This document shows, piece by piece, positions 22,809-30,773 of a stretch of 42,864 nt of DNA (position 1 is its first letter; each line of letters opens with the position of its first letter). This DNA comes from Firmicutes bacterium CAG:582 (GTDB lineage: Bacteria; Bacillota_I; Bacilli_A; RF39; UBA660). Made by a program: the position numbers and the translations under genes. The stretch is from assembly GCA_000435515.1 (NCBI GenBank), contig FR884158.1, positions 1 through 42,864 of the forward strand, read 5' to 3'. Under the pieces are notes generated by a model. That model ran no database searches. It was not told the DNA's origin and saw only the letters and a list, made by a program, of their open reading frames with translations.

Positions 22809-23021
22809 GTGACTGGAAAAGTAAAGTGGTTCAATAATGAAAAAGGTTATGGATTTATTGAATGTGATAACCTTGATGATATATTTGTTCATTATTCAGC
22901 AATTATTAAAGAAGGTTATAAAACTTTAAAAGAAGGGTCTTTAGTAAATTTCAAATTAGTTGAAACAGCAAAAGGACTACAAGCTCTTGAAGTAACAGAT
23001 GAAGTTATGACAACAGCATAG
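22809..23021 (+). CDS. Cold-shock protein (CspA family)
   Basis: A 70-residue OB-fold RNA chaperone with RNP1 KGYGFIE (12-18) and RNP2 DIFVHYS (24-30), starting MTGKVKWFNNEK at GTG 22809 with GAAGGTG 5 nt upstream. The frame stays open back to ATG 22743, but that extension is not conserved in the family and overlaps promoter-like DNA (TATAAT 22770-22775). That leaves a leader of about 27 nt. It binds single-stranded RNA and DNA and keeps mRNA unfolded in the cold. The tail TDEVMTTA is a little longer than usual. Confidence 0.92.
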   Translation: MTGKVKWFNNEKGYGFIECDNLDDIFVHYSAIIKEGYKTLKEGSLVNFKLVETAKGLQALEVTDEVMTTA

Positions 23022-23048
23022 AATTTTCTTCAAAATTTCAAAATACTT

Positions 23049-23057
23049 TGCTATAAT
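23049..23057 (+). promoter_or_regulatory. Extended -10 promoter of hpf
   Basis: TG-C-TATAAT at 23049-23057, 20 bp before ATG 23078, which has AGGAAGGTGAT as ribosome-binding site. Confidence 0.6.
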
Positions 23058-23077
23058 TAATATAGGAAGGTGATACT

Positions 23078-23602
23078 ATGAATATTAATATTCGTGGCGA
23101 TAAAATTGAAGTTACAGATTCAATTAAAAACTATGTAAAGGAGAAATTAGCTCGTCTAGATAAATATTTTGATGAACCAAATAGAATAGACGCTCATGTA
23201 TTAATTCGTGTAAAAAATAACGAAGAAATTATTGAAGTTACTATTCCAACATCTAAATATACATTAAGAGCTGAAGAAAAAAATGCTGATTTGTATGCTG
23301 CAATTGATTTAGTTGTAGACGTATTAGAAAGACAAATTAGAAAGAATAAGACTAAATTGAATAAACATAGAAGTGATGATTTAATGGGTTTTGCTTTTGT
23401 AGAATCAGATGAAGAGGAGATAAATGAATCAATAGTTAAAAGAAAAAATATTGATACAAAACCTATGTCTGAGGAAGAAGCTATTCTACAAATGGAACTT
23501 TTAGGACATGATTTCTTTGTTTTTAAAAATGTTGATGAAGAGTGTATTTCTGTTTTATATAAACGTAAAGATGGAAATTACGGTATCATTAATAGCAAAT
23601 AG
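23078..23602 (+). CDS. hpf: Ribosome hibernation-promoting factor, long form
   Basis: A 174-residue long-form HPF. The N-terminal S30AE domain (1-98) starts MNINIRGDKIEVTDSIKNYV and includes KLARLDKYFDEP and NADLYAAIDLVVDVLERQIR. A linker with DDLMGF leads to the C-terminal dimerisation domain (about 122-174) with KRKNIDTKPMSEEEAILQME, GHDFFVFKN and YKRKDGNYGIIN. Long HPF joins two 70S ribosomes into inactive 100S dimers in stationary phase. hpf followed by secA is a standard order in Bacillota. All landmarks are present. Confidence 0.95.
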   Translation: MNINIRGDKIEVTDSIKNYVKEKLARLDKYFDEPNRIDAHVLIRVKNNEEIIEVTIPTSKYTLRAEEKNADLYAAIDLVVDVLERQIRKNKTKLNKHRSDDLMGFAFVESDEEEINESIVKRKNIDTKPMSEEEAILQMELLGHDFFVFKNVDEECISVLYKRKDGNYGIINSK

Positions 23603-23611
23603 TTAGATTTC

Positions 23612-23636
23612 AGGAGCGGATTTATCGCTTCTTTTT
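23612..23636 (+). terminator. hpf terminator
   Basis: AGGAGCG (23612-23618) and CGCTTCT (23626-23632), 7 bp with one G-T pair, loop GATTTAT, Ts to 23636. Confidence 0.75.
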
Positions 23637-23638
23637 GT

Positions 23639-23666
23639 TTGCTTAAAAAAAGTTTTATGCTATAAT
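23639..23666 (+). promoter_or_regulatory. secA promoter
   Basis: TTGCTT (23639-23644), 16 bp, TATAAT (23661-23666) with the extended TG at 23658-23659. The leader to ATG 23774 is about 100 nt, long for this window. Confidence 0.65.
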
Positions 23667-23690
23667 TATATAGAGAGTGAAAGTTTGGGG

Positions 23691-23759
23691 ATGAAAAATA
23701 ACAATTTTGTGTTATTTTTATTTGTTTTTAAACGTTTTGATGATAAAATATATTATTAA
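23691..23759 (+). CDS. Candidate 22-codon leader ORF upstream of secA
   Basis: ATG 23691, directly after TTTGGGG, opens a frame of 22 codons (MKNNNFVLFLFVFKRFDDK plus IYY) ending at TAA 23757-23759. The ribosome-binding site of secA (GGAGGG) begins 2 bases later. The first codons overlap a perfect 10-bp hairpin: AAAAATAACA (23694-23703) with TGTTATTTTT (23710-23719), loop ATTTTG, followed by T-rich DNA. Translating the leader would open the hairpin. The arrangement suggests attenuation or coupling, but the stem is almost only A/T and such frames are common in AT-rich DNA. At 22 residues it would not leave the ribosome tunnel, so it cannot act like E. coli SecM. Confidence 0.35.
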   Translation: MKNNNFVLFLFVFKRFDDKIYY

Positions 23760-23773
23760 TGGAGGGTATTTAA

Positions 23774-26269
23774 ATGGGATTATTAAGAAGTTTAGTAGAT
23801 ACTGAATATAAAGAATTAAAAAAGTTTAGACGTATTGCTGATAAAATCGTTGCATTAGAAGATGAATATTCTAAAAAGAATGATGAAGAATTAGCCAATA
23901 TGACAAATGTTTTAAAGGAAATGCTAGAAAATGGTAAGACAATAAATGATGAAGATGTTATTGTACCAGCATTTGCTACAGTAAGAGAAGCTGCATATCG
24001 TAAGATTGGAGAAAAACCTTACTATGTTCAATTACTTGGTGGTTTAGCACTTCATTATGGCAATATTGCTGAAATGAAAACTGGTGAAGGTAAAACTTTA
24101 ACAACAATTTTACCAGCATATTTAAATGCATTAACTGGTAAAGGTGTACATGTTGTAACTGTTAATGAATACTTAACAAGCAGAAACGCTGAATGGATGG
24201 GTCCAATATATAATTTCTTAGGCTTAACTGTTGGAGTAAATTTAAGAGAATTAAGCCCACAACAAAAACAAGAGGTTTATAATTGTGATATCACTTATTC
24301 AACTAATAATGAGATCGGTTTTGACTATTTAAGAGATAATATGGTAGTTAGAGCTGAAGACAGATGTATGAGAAAACTTAACTATGTTATTCTAGATGAA
24401 GTTGACTCAATTTTAATCGACGAAGCAAGAACTCCTTTAATTATCAGTGGAGGAAAAGTTAATTCAGCTAATCTTTATGTTGAAGCTGATAAAGCTGTTA
24501 AAAAGTTGGTTGAAGAAGAAGACTATACTGTTGATCAAAAAACTAAAAGTGTTATTTTAACAGAAGCTGGATCTAAAAAAATAGAGAAATATTTTAAATT
24601 GAAAAACCTTTATGATGTTGATAATTCAGCACTTGTACATCATATAAATCAAGCTTTAAAAGCAAATTATGGAATGAAGATAGATGTTGATTATGTTGTT
24701 GATGGAGAACAAAATGTTGTAATCGTTGATCAATTTACTGGAAGACTTATGGCTGGTAGACAATTTTCAGATGGTCTACATCAAGCAATTGAAGCTAAAG
24801 AAGGAGTTAAGATTAATGAAGAAACTCGTACAATGGCTACAATTACATTCCAAAATTTATTTAGAATGTATGCTAAGATTTCAGGTATGACAGGAACAGC
24901 TAAAACAGAAGAAGAAGAATTTAGAGATATCTATAACATGTATGTTATTGAAATACCTACTAATAGACCTTGCATAAGAAAAGATATGGCTGACTTAATG
25001 TATGCAACTGAAGCAGGTAAATATAAAGCTATAGTTGAATTTATTAAAGAGGTTCATGAAACTCATCAACCAATTCTAGTTGGTACTATTTCAGTAGAAT
25101 CAAACGAAAAATTATCTGCTATGTTGACTAAAGCTCATATTAAACATGAAGTTTTAAATGCTAAGAACCATGCAAGAGAAGCTGAAATTATTGCTAAAGC
25201 TGGCGAAAAGGATGCAGTTACAATTGCTACAAATATGGCTGGTCGTGGAACAGATATTAAGTTAGGCGAGGGTGTAGCTGAACTTGGAGGTTTATGTGTA
25301 ATTGGAACAGAAAGACATGAATCTCGTCGTATTGATAACCAATTAAGAGGACGTGCTGGACGTCAAGGAGATCCAGGTTATTCTCAATTCTTTATATCTT
25401 TTGAAGATGAATTAATGAGAAGATTTGGTGCAGATAAAGTTAAAGGTATGGTAGCTGCTTTAGGTTTAGACGATATGGAACAAGTAAGAAGTAAGATGTT
25501 TAGTAAATCAGTTGAGTCTGCTCAAAAGAAGGTAGAAGGAAACAACTACGATTCACGTAAAAATTTACTAGATTATGATAATATCGTTTCTGAACAAAGA
25601 AAAATTATTTACGAAAGAAGAAATGAAATTCTTGATTCAGAAAATATTCATTCTATTATTAAAGACATTATCAATGATCATATTGATATGGTAATTGATT
25701 CTCATATTGAACCAGAAGGATATTTAACTGATAAAGATTTGGAAGACATAATTGAATATGTAAATACATTTATTAAGAAAGATAAGTTAAAATTAGAAGA
25801 ACTATCTGGTAAGAGTGAAGATGATGTATTTGAAATCATCAGTGCTAGAGTATTGGATACTTATGAAGAAAAAATTTCTATTATTCCAGAAGAAATAGTT
25901 AATGATTTTGAAAAACACATTTCACTTCGTGTAATTGATGAAGCATGGGTTAAACATATTGCTGATATGGATCATTTAAGAGAAGGTATTGGCCTTCGTG
26001 GATATGGTCAAAATAATCCTTTACAAGCATATGCTTTAGAAGGCTATGAAATGTTTGAAAGAATGCAAGATAATATCGATGCATCAATTACAACTTTCTT
26101 ACTTCGTATGGAAATTAAACAAAATTTCACTGCTAAACCAATGCAAGGAAACGCGAATGACGGAAAAGAAAAAGTAAAAACTACTATCAAGAATGATAAA
26201 AAGATTGGTAGAAATGACTTGTGTCCTTGTGGTTCGGGAAAAAAATACAAACAATGCTGTGGAAAGTAG
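23774..26269 (+). CDS. secA: Preprotein translocase ATPase SecA
   Basis: An 831-residue motor for Sec export. It has Walker A MKTGEGKTL (Lys107 region, 101-109), Walker B/DEAD-type ILDEVDS (206-212), the preprotein cross-linking domain (about 220-370), NBD2 with MAGRGTDIKLGEGV and RIDNQLRGRAGRQGDPG, the scaffold helix, and a C-terminal zinc motif CPCGSGKKYKQCC (Cys817, 819, 828, 829) that binds SecB or ribosomes. The length matches Bacillus SecA. It works at the membrane with SecYEG; secG is 6 kb upstream. ATG 23774 is preceded by TGGAGGG. The family's usual downstream neighbour prfB is displaced by 12 kb. Confidence 0.97.
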   Translation: MGLLRSLVDTEYKELKKFRRIADKIVALEDEYSKKNDEELANMTNVLKEMLENGKTINDEDVIVPAFATVREAAYRKIGEKPYYVQLLGGLALHYGNIAEMKTGEGKTLTTILPAYLNALTGKGVHVVTVNEYLTSRNAEWMGPIYNFLGLTVGVNLRELSPQQKQEVYNCDITYSTNNEIGFDYLRDNMVVRAEDRCMRKLNYVILDEVDSILIDEARTPLIISGGKVNSANLYVEADKAVKKLVEEEDYTVDQKTKSVILTEAGSKKIEKYFKLKNLYDVDNSALVHHINQALKANYGMKIDVDYVVDGEQNVVIVDQFTGRLMAGRQFSDGLHQAIEAKEGVKINEETRTMATITFQNLFRMYAKISGMTGTAKTEEEEFRDIYNMYVIEIPTNRPCIRKDMADLMYATEAGKYKAIVEFIKEVHETHQPILVGTISVESNEKLSAMLTKAHIKHEVLNAKNHAREAEIIAKAGEKDAVTIATNMAGRGTDIKLGEGVAELGGLCVIGTERHESRRIDNQLRGRAGRQGDPGYSQFFISFEDELMRRFGADKVKGMVAALGLDDMEQVRSKMFSKSVESAQKKVEGNNYDSRKNLLDYDNIVSEQRKIIYERRNEILDSENIHSIIKDIINDHIDMVIDSHIEPEGYLTDKDLEDIIEYVNTFIKKDKLKLEELSGKSEDDVFEIISARVLDTYEEKISIIPEEIVNDFEKHISLRVIDEAWVKHIADMDHLREGIGLRGYGQNNPLQAYALEGYEMFERMQDNIDASITTFLLRMEIKQNFTAKPMQGNANDGKEKVKTTIKNDKKIGRNDLCPCGSGKKYKQCCGK

Positions 26270-26361
26270 TATAAAATAATGAAGTATTTGAAACACAAAA
26301 GTTATTAGTTAGTTTAGTTTTCAGAAGTTGATATTAAAAAGATTAAAAATATGTGGTAAAG

Positions 26362-26398
26362 AAGGTGTGAACAATAACTATATTTGTTGACACCTTTT
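26362..26398 (+). terminator. Terminator after secA
   Basis: AAGGTGT (26362-26368) and ACACCTT (26390-26396), continued after a G-G mismatch by AACAA/TTGTT, with four Ts. It lies 93 bp after the secA stop; the gap 26270-26361 holds nothing else I can identify. Confidence 0.7.
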
Positions 26399-26419
26399 AA
26401 ATTTAATAGGTGATTTCTA

Positions 26420-27427
26420 ATGAATGAAAACAATAATATAGTAATATATCAATTAGATGATGGTAAAACAAAAATAGATGTAAAACTTAAAGATGAAACA
26501 GTATGGTTATCTCAACAACAAATGGCTGAACTTTTCTCTACTTCAAGAACTAATGTAGTTGAACATATAAATAATATATATGAAGAGGAAGAACTAGATA
26601 AAAGTTCAACATGTCAAAATTTCCGACAAGTTCGAAGAGAAGGAAATAGAATGGTTAATAGAGAAATTCCATATTATAATTTGGATATGATTATTTCTTT
26701 AGGATATAGGATAAAATCAAAAGTTGCTACTAATTTTAGAAGGTGGGCGACTGAAAGAATAAAAGAATATATGATTAAAGGTTTCACTATGGACGATGAA
26801 AGACTTAAAGGAAATGGTGGCGGTAATTATTGGAAAGAATTACTTGCTAGAATCAAAGATATTAGGTCATCAGAAAAAGTATTATATAGACAAGTTCTTG
26901 ATTTATATGCTACTGCTGTAGATTATGATCCTAAAGATAGTAAATCTATTGAATTCTTTAAAATTGTACAAAACAAACTTCATTACGCCGCTCATGGACA
27001 TACGGCATCTGAAGTAATATATGAACGAGCAGATTCTGATAAACCTTTTATGGGACTTACAACATTTAGTGGTGATTTGCCAATAATGAGTGATGTTGTA
27101 ATTGCCAAAAATTATTTAACTGAAGAAGAACTGAAAATTTTAAATAATTTAGTATCTGGATATTTTGATTTTGCTGAAATACAAGCGATTAGACATAATC
27201 CGATGCATATGGATGATTATATTAAACAGTTAGACACAATCCTTTCTAGTACTGGAGAAAAGCTACTTGTTGGTGCAGGTACAATTAGTCATGACGAAGC
27301 AATAGAAAAAGCAAAATATGAATATAAGAAATATCAAGTAAAAACAATAAGTCCAGTAGAAAAAGAGTATTTGGAAACCCTAAAAGCAATAAGTAATAAA
27401 ATTAGTGATAAAACAAAGAAAGAATAG
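26420..27427 (+). CDS. RhuM family protein
   Basis: A 335-residue member of the RhuM (virulence RhuM) family. It has the N-terminal block VIYQLDDGKTKIDVKLKDET, VWLSQQQMAELFSTSRTNV (a helix-turn-helix-like segment) and NREIPYYNLDMIISLGYRI, followed by SKVATNFRRWATERIKEYMI (60-125), and a C-terminal part with KLHYAAHGHTASEVIYERAD and GEKLLVGAGTISHDEA. Length is normal. RhuM was named from a Salmonella pathogenicity island, and homologues are scattered in mobile and defence-rich regions; the biochemical role is not established. ATG 26420 follows AGGTGAT. Its position right after secA marks the start of the accessory stretch. Confidence 0.9.
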   Translation: MNENNNIVIYQLDDGKTKIDVKLKDETVWLSQQQMAELFSTSRTNVVEHINNIYEEEELDKSSTCQNFRQVRREGNRMVNREIPYYNLDMIISLGYRIKSKVATNFRRWATERIKEYMIKGFTMDDERLKGNGGGNYWKELLARIKDIRSSEKVLYRQVLDLYATAVDYDPKDSKSIEFFKIVQNKLHYAAHGHTASEVIYERADSDKPFMGLTTFSGDLPIMSDVVIAKNYLTEEELKILNNLVSGYFDFAEIQAIRHNPMHMDDYIKQLDTILSSTGEKLLVGAGTISHDEAIEKAKYEYKKYQVKTISPVEKEYLETLKAISNKISDKTKKE

Positions 27428-27457
27428 AGTGTATTATGCAGATATACTCTATTTTTA
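27423..27457 (+). terminator. Terminator of the RhuM gene
   Basis: AATAGAGTGTAT (27423-27434) and ATATACTCTATT (27442-27453), 12 bp with one G-T pair, then Ts. The TAG stop (27425-27427) is in the stem. Confidence 0.85.
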
Positions 27458-27931
27458 TATGTATATTAAAAACTATAAACTTAAAAGAGTAAACGAATTA
27501 TGGTTGATAATATAAATGTTACCTATAAATTTCATATTTTATGATAAAACTTTGACGGAAATGTCGGATGATTAAGTAAAAAATAAAAACGATGGACATA
27601 CATCTGCAACTGATTTATTTGCTAATTGATGTCAGGATATTTACTTAAGACAAAATGTAAAACAATTATTGCTATTATAAAAATATTGATGATAAATTTA
27701 TAATATAAGTCGTTTTGAAATTATGATATAATGAATTTAGAAAACAAATGAAAAGCGTGTGCAATTTGTGTACAAACGCAGTTAACTACTTATAATGCTA
27801 TATGTACTATCCATCTAAATATTGGTTAACTTGTTGATTAAGAAGAAAATATAAGAACTATTGCAGAAAATAATTTTTTCGCAAGGTGTTTTATTAGCAA
27901 TATAAGTAAAATAATATTGGAGATTGTAATT
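27458..27931 (+). other. 474-bp gene-poor gap with possible coding debris and an orphan promoter
   Basis: No complete gene is visible. Around 27587-27660 one frame reads NDGHTSATDLFAN, stop, CQDIYLRQNVKQLLLL, stop, which looks like a decayed coding sequence. An extended -10, TGATATAAT, is at 27724-27732 with no gene just downstream, only a 15-codon frame at 27748 (MKSVCNLCTNAVNYL) without a ribosome-binding site. AGTTAAC and GTTAACT (27780 and about 27830) form a spaced inverted repeat but are near-palindromes themselves. Confidence 0.35.
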
Positions 27932-29107
27932 ATGGAGTTAAAGGAAAGAATAGATAATATTTTATGCTTAGAGCAGTTTAAGAATTTAGATACAGAACAA
28001 AAACAAACTGTAAGAGAATGTATTTTTGCAAATTGTTTAATATTATCTCCTGAAAATATTGATAAATATTTAAATATTATAAAAAGACATTTAATAGCTA
28101 TAGTTGATCTTGGTGAAGAAACATATGAGAAAAATAATACCATTTATAATGGGATTGTAGAAACTAGTGTAGGTGCACCAACTGATGAAGATGGAATGAT
28201 ATTTTCTTTAAATTATACATTAAGATATAAAGAGTTTAGTACTCCATTTGGAAGATTAACTAAATCATCGTTACATGAATTTGGTCATTTAGTAGTAAAA
28301 AAAGAAAATGTTAATTTGATGGACGGTAGACCAGCAGCTAATGGAGATATTGAATTGGATTTTGGTGGATTGGTTATTAATAAGTCATTAAAGTCGGATT
28401 ATGGTCATATGCTTAGTGAAATTATTAACGAATTAACTAATTTTTTAGCGTTTAAATCTTATTTGTCTTATCAGGAACCAAATAAGAAATCTGAGGGAAA
28501 AATGAGATTATTTGCTAAACAACAAGGATTTCAGGTTGATGAAGAGTTGTTGCATCATTTGAAAATTCTTACAGATGACTTTTTTGAATTATATTCTGAA
28601 TATTCTTTAGCGAATGATGTTTTACCTGAAGGAACTAAAAATATGTTTAATCCTTTATATGTGAAATATACTCCCTTAGTGCGAGTAATTTTGAGATCAT
28701 TTCAAAATCCTTGTTGTTCATATAAAGATTTAAAACAAGCTTTTGAAGATGGAAAAGGACTGGATGCATTAAAAAATGGTGTTCCAATAAATGATTTATT
28801 ATATGGTTATTATAATTCGTCTTTTTATGTAAAAGATTTGTTTGATAAAACTTTGGGTAAAGAAGATAGTTGGGAAACTTTTTGCATAATGTTAGATTCT
28901 CAAATGATGAAAGATGCAATTGATATTGATTTTGTTAGTAATACTTTAAAAGTTTTTAATGAATTTTATTCAAATAGACTTTTACAGGCAGTTCGTGAAG
29001 GAAAAATCTCTCAAGACCAAATGAAACTTGATTTAGATGATTTTTCTAAAATCATGGCTAAATGTCAAGAACATTATGGTAGTGAAAGAAAATTATCTAA
29101 TAAGTAA
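27932..29107 (+). CDS. Putative zinc metallopeptidase-like protein with HExxH motif
   Basis: A 391-residue soluble protein. I place the start at ATG 27932, with TTGGAGAT 8 nt ahead; an in-frame TTG at 27917 belongs to that ribosome-binding site. The only clear motif is SSLHEFGHLVVKKE, with H115-E-F-G-H119 matching the HExxH zinc site, and a helix around Glu167 (MLSEIINELTNFLAFKSYL) that could give the third ligand as in gluzincins. A substrate-strand-like stretch (MIFSLNYTLRYKEF) precedes it. The rest is helical with no signal peptide. I do not recognise a named family; catalysis is an inference from the motif. Confidence 0.65.
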   Translation: MELKERIDNILCLEQFKNLDTEQKQTVRECIFANCLILSPENIDKYLNIIKRHLIAIVDLGEETYEKNNTIYNGIVETSVGAPTDEDGMIFSLNYTLRYKEFSTPFGRLTKSSLHEFGHLVVKKENVNLMDGRPAANGDIELDFGGLVINKSLKSDYGHMLSEIINELTNFLAFKSYLSYQEPNKKSEGKMRLFAKQQGFQVDEELLHHLKILTDDFFELYSEYSLANDVLPEGTKNMFNPLYVKYTPLVRVILRSFQNPCCSYKDLKQAFEDGKGLDALKNGVPINDLLYGYYNSSFYVKDLFDKTLGKEDSWETFCIMLDSQMMKDAIDIDFVSNTLKVFNEFYSNRLLQAVREGKISQDQMKLDLDDFSKIMAKCQEHYGSERKLSNK

Positions 29108-29210
29108 TATATTTTACTTTAGAGTATTAAAAAAATTTTACTTTTAATAGCTTAAGTCTCAAAAAGACTTAAGAAAAAATATTGGTTATTGATATGAATG
29201 GTCGAGATAT

Positions 29211-29474
29211 ATGAAAATAATTGAATATGAAGATAAATATTTAGAAGATGTTAAAGAACTATTAGTTCAACTTGAAGAGTATATTGTTTCTATTGATAAG
29301 GATTGTTTAGATCAAGTTCATTCGGATTATAGAGAAAAAATGGCGTGTATAGATTTAAAAGATGTAAATGATAATAATGGTAAATGCTATTTAGCTTTGG
29401 AAAATGACAACATACTTGGATTAATTATGGGATATATACCAATGCATGATGAGTTTGATTATTTAGATTATTAA
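29211..29474 (+). pseudogene. GNAT acetyltransferase, N-terminal part, truncated by an in-frame TAA
   Basis: Residues 1-87 (MKIIEYEDKYLEDVKELLVQ to HDEFDYLDY) match the first half of a GNAT N-acetyltransferase, including the strand GKCYLALENDNILGLIMGYI. The frame stops at TAA 29472-29474, yet the same frame continues without any shift through CPKRGKISELIVTSKIRGKG, which holds the acetyl-CoA motif A (R-G-K-G-V-G), and on to the next gene. A single-base change, for example AAA to TAA, would explain the stop. The upstream half alone lacks the acetyl-CoA site, so it should be inactive. There is no strong ribosome-binding site. Confidence 0.75.
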
Positions 29475-29558
29475 TGCCCTAAAAGAGGTAAAATATCTGA
29501 ATTAATAGTTACATCTAAAATAAGAGGTAAGGGTGTAGGTCAAGCTTTAATAGAAAAG

Positions 29559-30095
29559 ATGGAACAGTATTTTAAAAGTAAAGGTTGTGAATATGTTTTA
29601 GCTGGTAAAGACTTTCATATGAAAGATGTATTTTTAGAAAAAAACACATGTGCAGCAGTTTTAAAAATGCTTAATGATGTTAATAGTATATCTGGATTTA
29701 ATAAAGTAATTTTGGATTCTGGTTATCGTTCGCTAGAGTATCAACAACAAGTTTTTGATTATTATGTTGATAGAGATGGGATAGATGAAGCTAAAAAGAG
29801 AGTTGCTTTAGTAGGCACAAGTGAACATCATACTGGTTTAGCAGTTGATTTTGCTTTAAATGTAAATGGAGAATATCTTGATGAACTAAGTGGTAATGAA
29901 CAAGAACTTATATGGCTAGCTGATAAAGCTTATAAATATGGATTTATTCTAAGATATCCAAAGGGTAAAGAAAGCATTACAGGTTATAATTATGAACCTT
30001 GGCATTTTAGATATGTTGGTAGTAAAGAAATAGCCTTAGATTTAAAAAATAGAAATCTTACTTTAGAAGAGTATTTAGATAGCAATTTAAATTAG
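29559..30095 (+). CDS. VanY-like D-alanyl-D-alanine carboxypeptidase domain fused to the remnant of the GNAT gene
   Basis: A 178-residue frame from ATG 29559, in phase with the GNAT part upstream. Residues 1-13 (MEQYFKSKGCEYV) are still GNAT helix; from about residue 18 it is a VanY/D-Ala-D-Ala carboxypeptidase (peptidase M15B). Landmarks are VILDSGYRSLEYQQQV (50-65), the zinc site S88-x-H90-x-x-G-x-A-x-D97 in SEHHTGLAVDFAL, and E146-P-W-H149 with catalytic Glu and third zinc ligand. All catalytic residues are present, but there is no signal peptide or membrane anchor, which this wall-directed enzyme needs. The ATG has no ribosome-binding site. Likely a deletion fusion and probably not a working exported enzyme. 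Confidence 0.82.
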   Translation: MEQYFKSKGCEYVLAGKDFHMKDVFLEKNTCAAVLKMLNDVNSISGFNKVILDSGYRSLEYQQQVFDYYVDRDGIDEAKKRVALVGTSEHHTGLAVDFALNVNGEYLDELSGNEQELIWLADKAYKYGFILRYPKGKESITGYNYEPWHFRYVGSKEIALDLKNRNLTLEEYLDSNLN

Positions 30096-30133
30096 AAATA
30101 TTGTTTTAAAATGAAATTTTTATGTATTATAAA

Positions 30134-30194
30134 ATAACATTTGTTATGTTTATTTGACAATGATATTATTATATAATAAAATAACAATTGATAT
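30134..30194 (+). promoter_or_regulatory. tetR promoter flanked by two matching operators
   Basis: TTGACA (30154-30159), 17 bp, TAAAAT (30177-30182). A palindrome ATAACA-TT-TGTTAT (30134-30147) lies just upstream, and a near copy ATAACA-AT-TGATAT (30181-30194, one mismatch) overlaps the -10 and start. They are 47 bp apart. This is a good candidate site pair for the TetR-type regulator that follows. Confidence 0.65.
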
Positions 30195-30215
30195 TTTATT
30201 GAAAGAAGTGATTAT

Positions 30216-30773
30216 ATGGCAAGAAAAGTGGAATATGATAAGGAAATGTTTTTGATTAAAGCAAAGGATTATATTAATGAATTTGGTATAGAGTTATTAA
30301 ATTCAAGAGATTTATGTAAATATATAGGTTGTTCTACTCAACCATTGTTTAGGAATTTTAATAACATGGATAATTTTAAAATTGAATTGAAAAAATATCT
30401 TCATGATTATTATGACTTATATATTGATAAAATCATTGATAAAAATGATTATCTTTATACAATAAGTTACGCATATGCTAGTTTTGCCTATAATGAATCG
30501 AAAATATTTAAAGCATTATTTATGTCTGAGTTAGCAGGATCAAGAACAATTGATGAAGTATTATCATCAAGTTGGAATGTTGAAACTATAACATCTATTC
30601 CTGAACAATATTCTTTAACATTAGAACAAGCAAAAACGTTATATCGTGATGTTAGATTTTATACTCATGGTTTATCTTGTCAAATTGCTTGTAAAAGTAT
30701 TGTTGTTACAGATGAAGAAATGAAAAGTCTAATAAGAAATTTAATAGACAATTTAGAAATGGTGATAAAATGA
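30216..30773 (+). CDS. TetR/AcrR-family transcriptional regulator
   Basis: A 185-residue regulator. The N-terminal helix-turn-helix is at about 10-55 (FLIKAKDYINEFGIELLNSR, DLCKYIGCSTQPLFRNFNN), in the usual TetR position though divergent, and the rest is an all-helical ligand and dimer domain (about 60-185) with LFMSELAGSRT and RDVRFYTHGLSCQIACKSIV. Its last bases overlap the ABC exporter start (ATGA), so the pair is one operon, and the regulator likely represses it until a substrate binds. The promoter carries two similar palindromes. ATG 30216 follows GAAAGAAGTGAT. Confidence 0.85.
   Translation: MARKVEYDKEMFLIKAKDYINEFGIELLNSRDLCKYIGCSTQPLFRNFNNMDNFKIELKKYLHDYYDLYIDKIIDKNDYLYTISYAYASFAYNESKIFKALFMSELAGSRTIDEVLSSSWNVETITSIPEQYSLTLEQAKTLYRDVRFYTHGLSCQIACKSIVVTDEEMKSLIRNLIDNLEMVIK

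Noticed and set aside
27780..27836. Inverted repeat around AGTTAAC/GTTAACT as an insertion-sequence or attachment end
   Set aside because: GTTAAC is itself a palindrome, the match is short, and there is no transposase or target duplication.
29151..29173. Perfect hairpin CTTAAGTCT-CAAAA-AGACTTAAG as terminator of the metallopeptidase-like gene
   Set aside because: It has a strong stem but no T run on either strand, so termination is not supported; it may be regulatory or chance.
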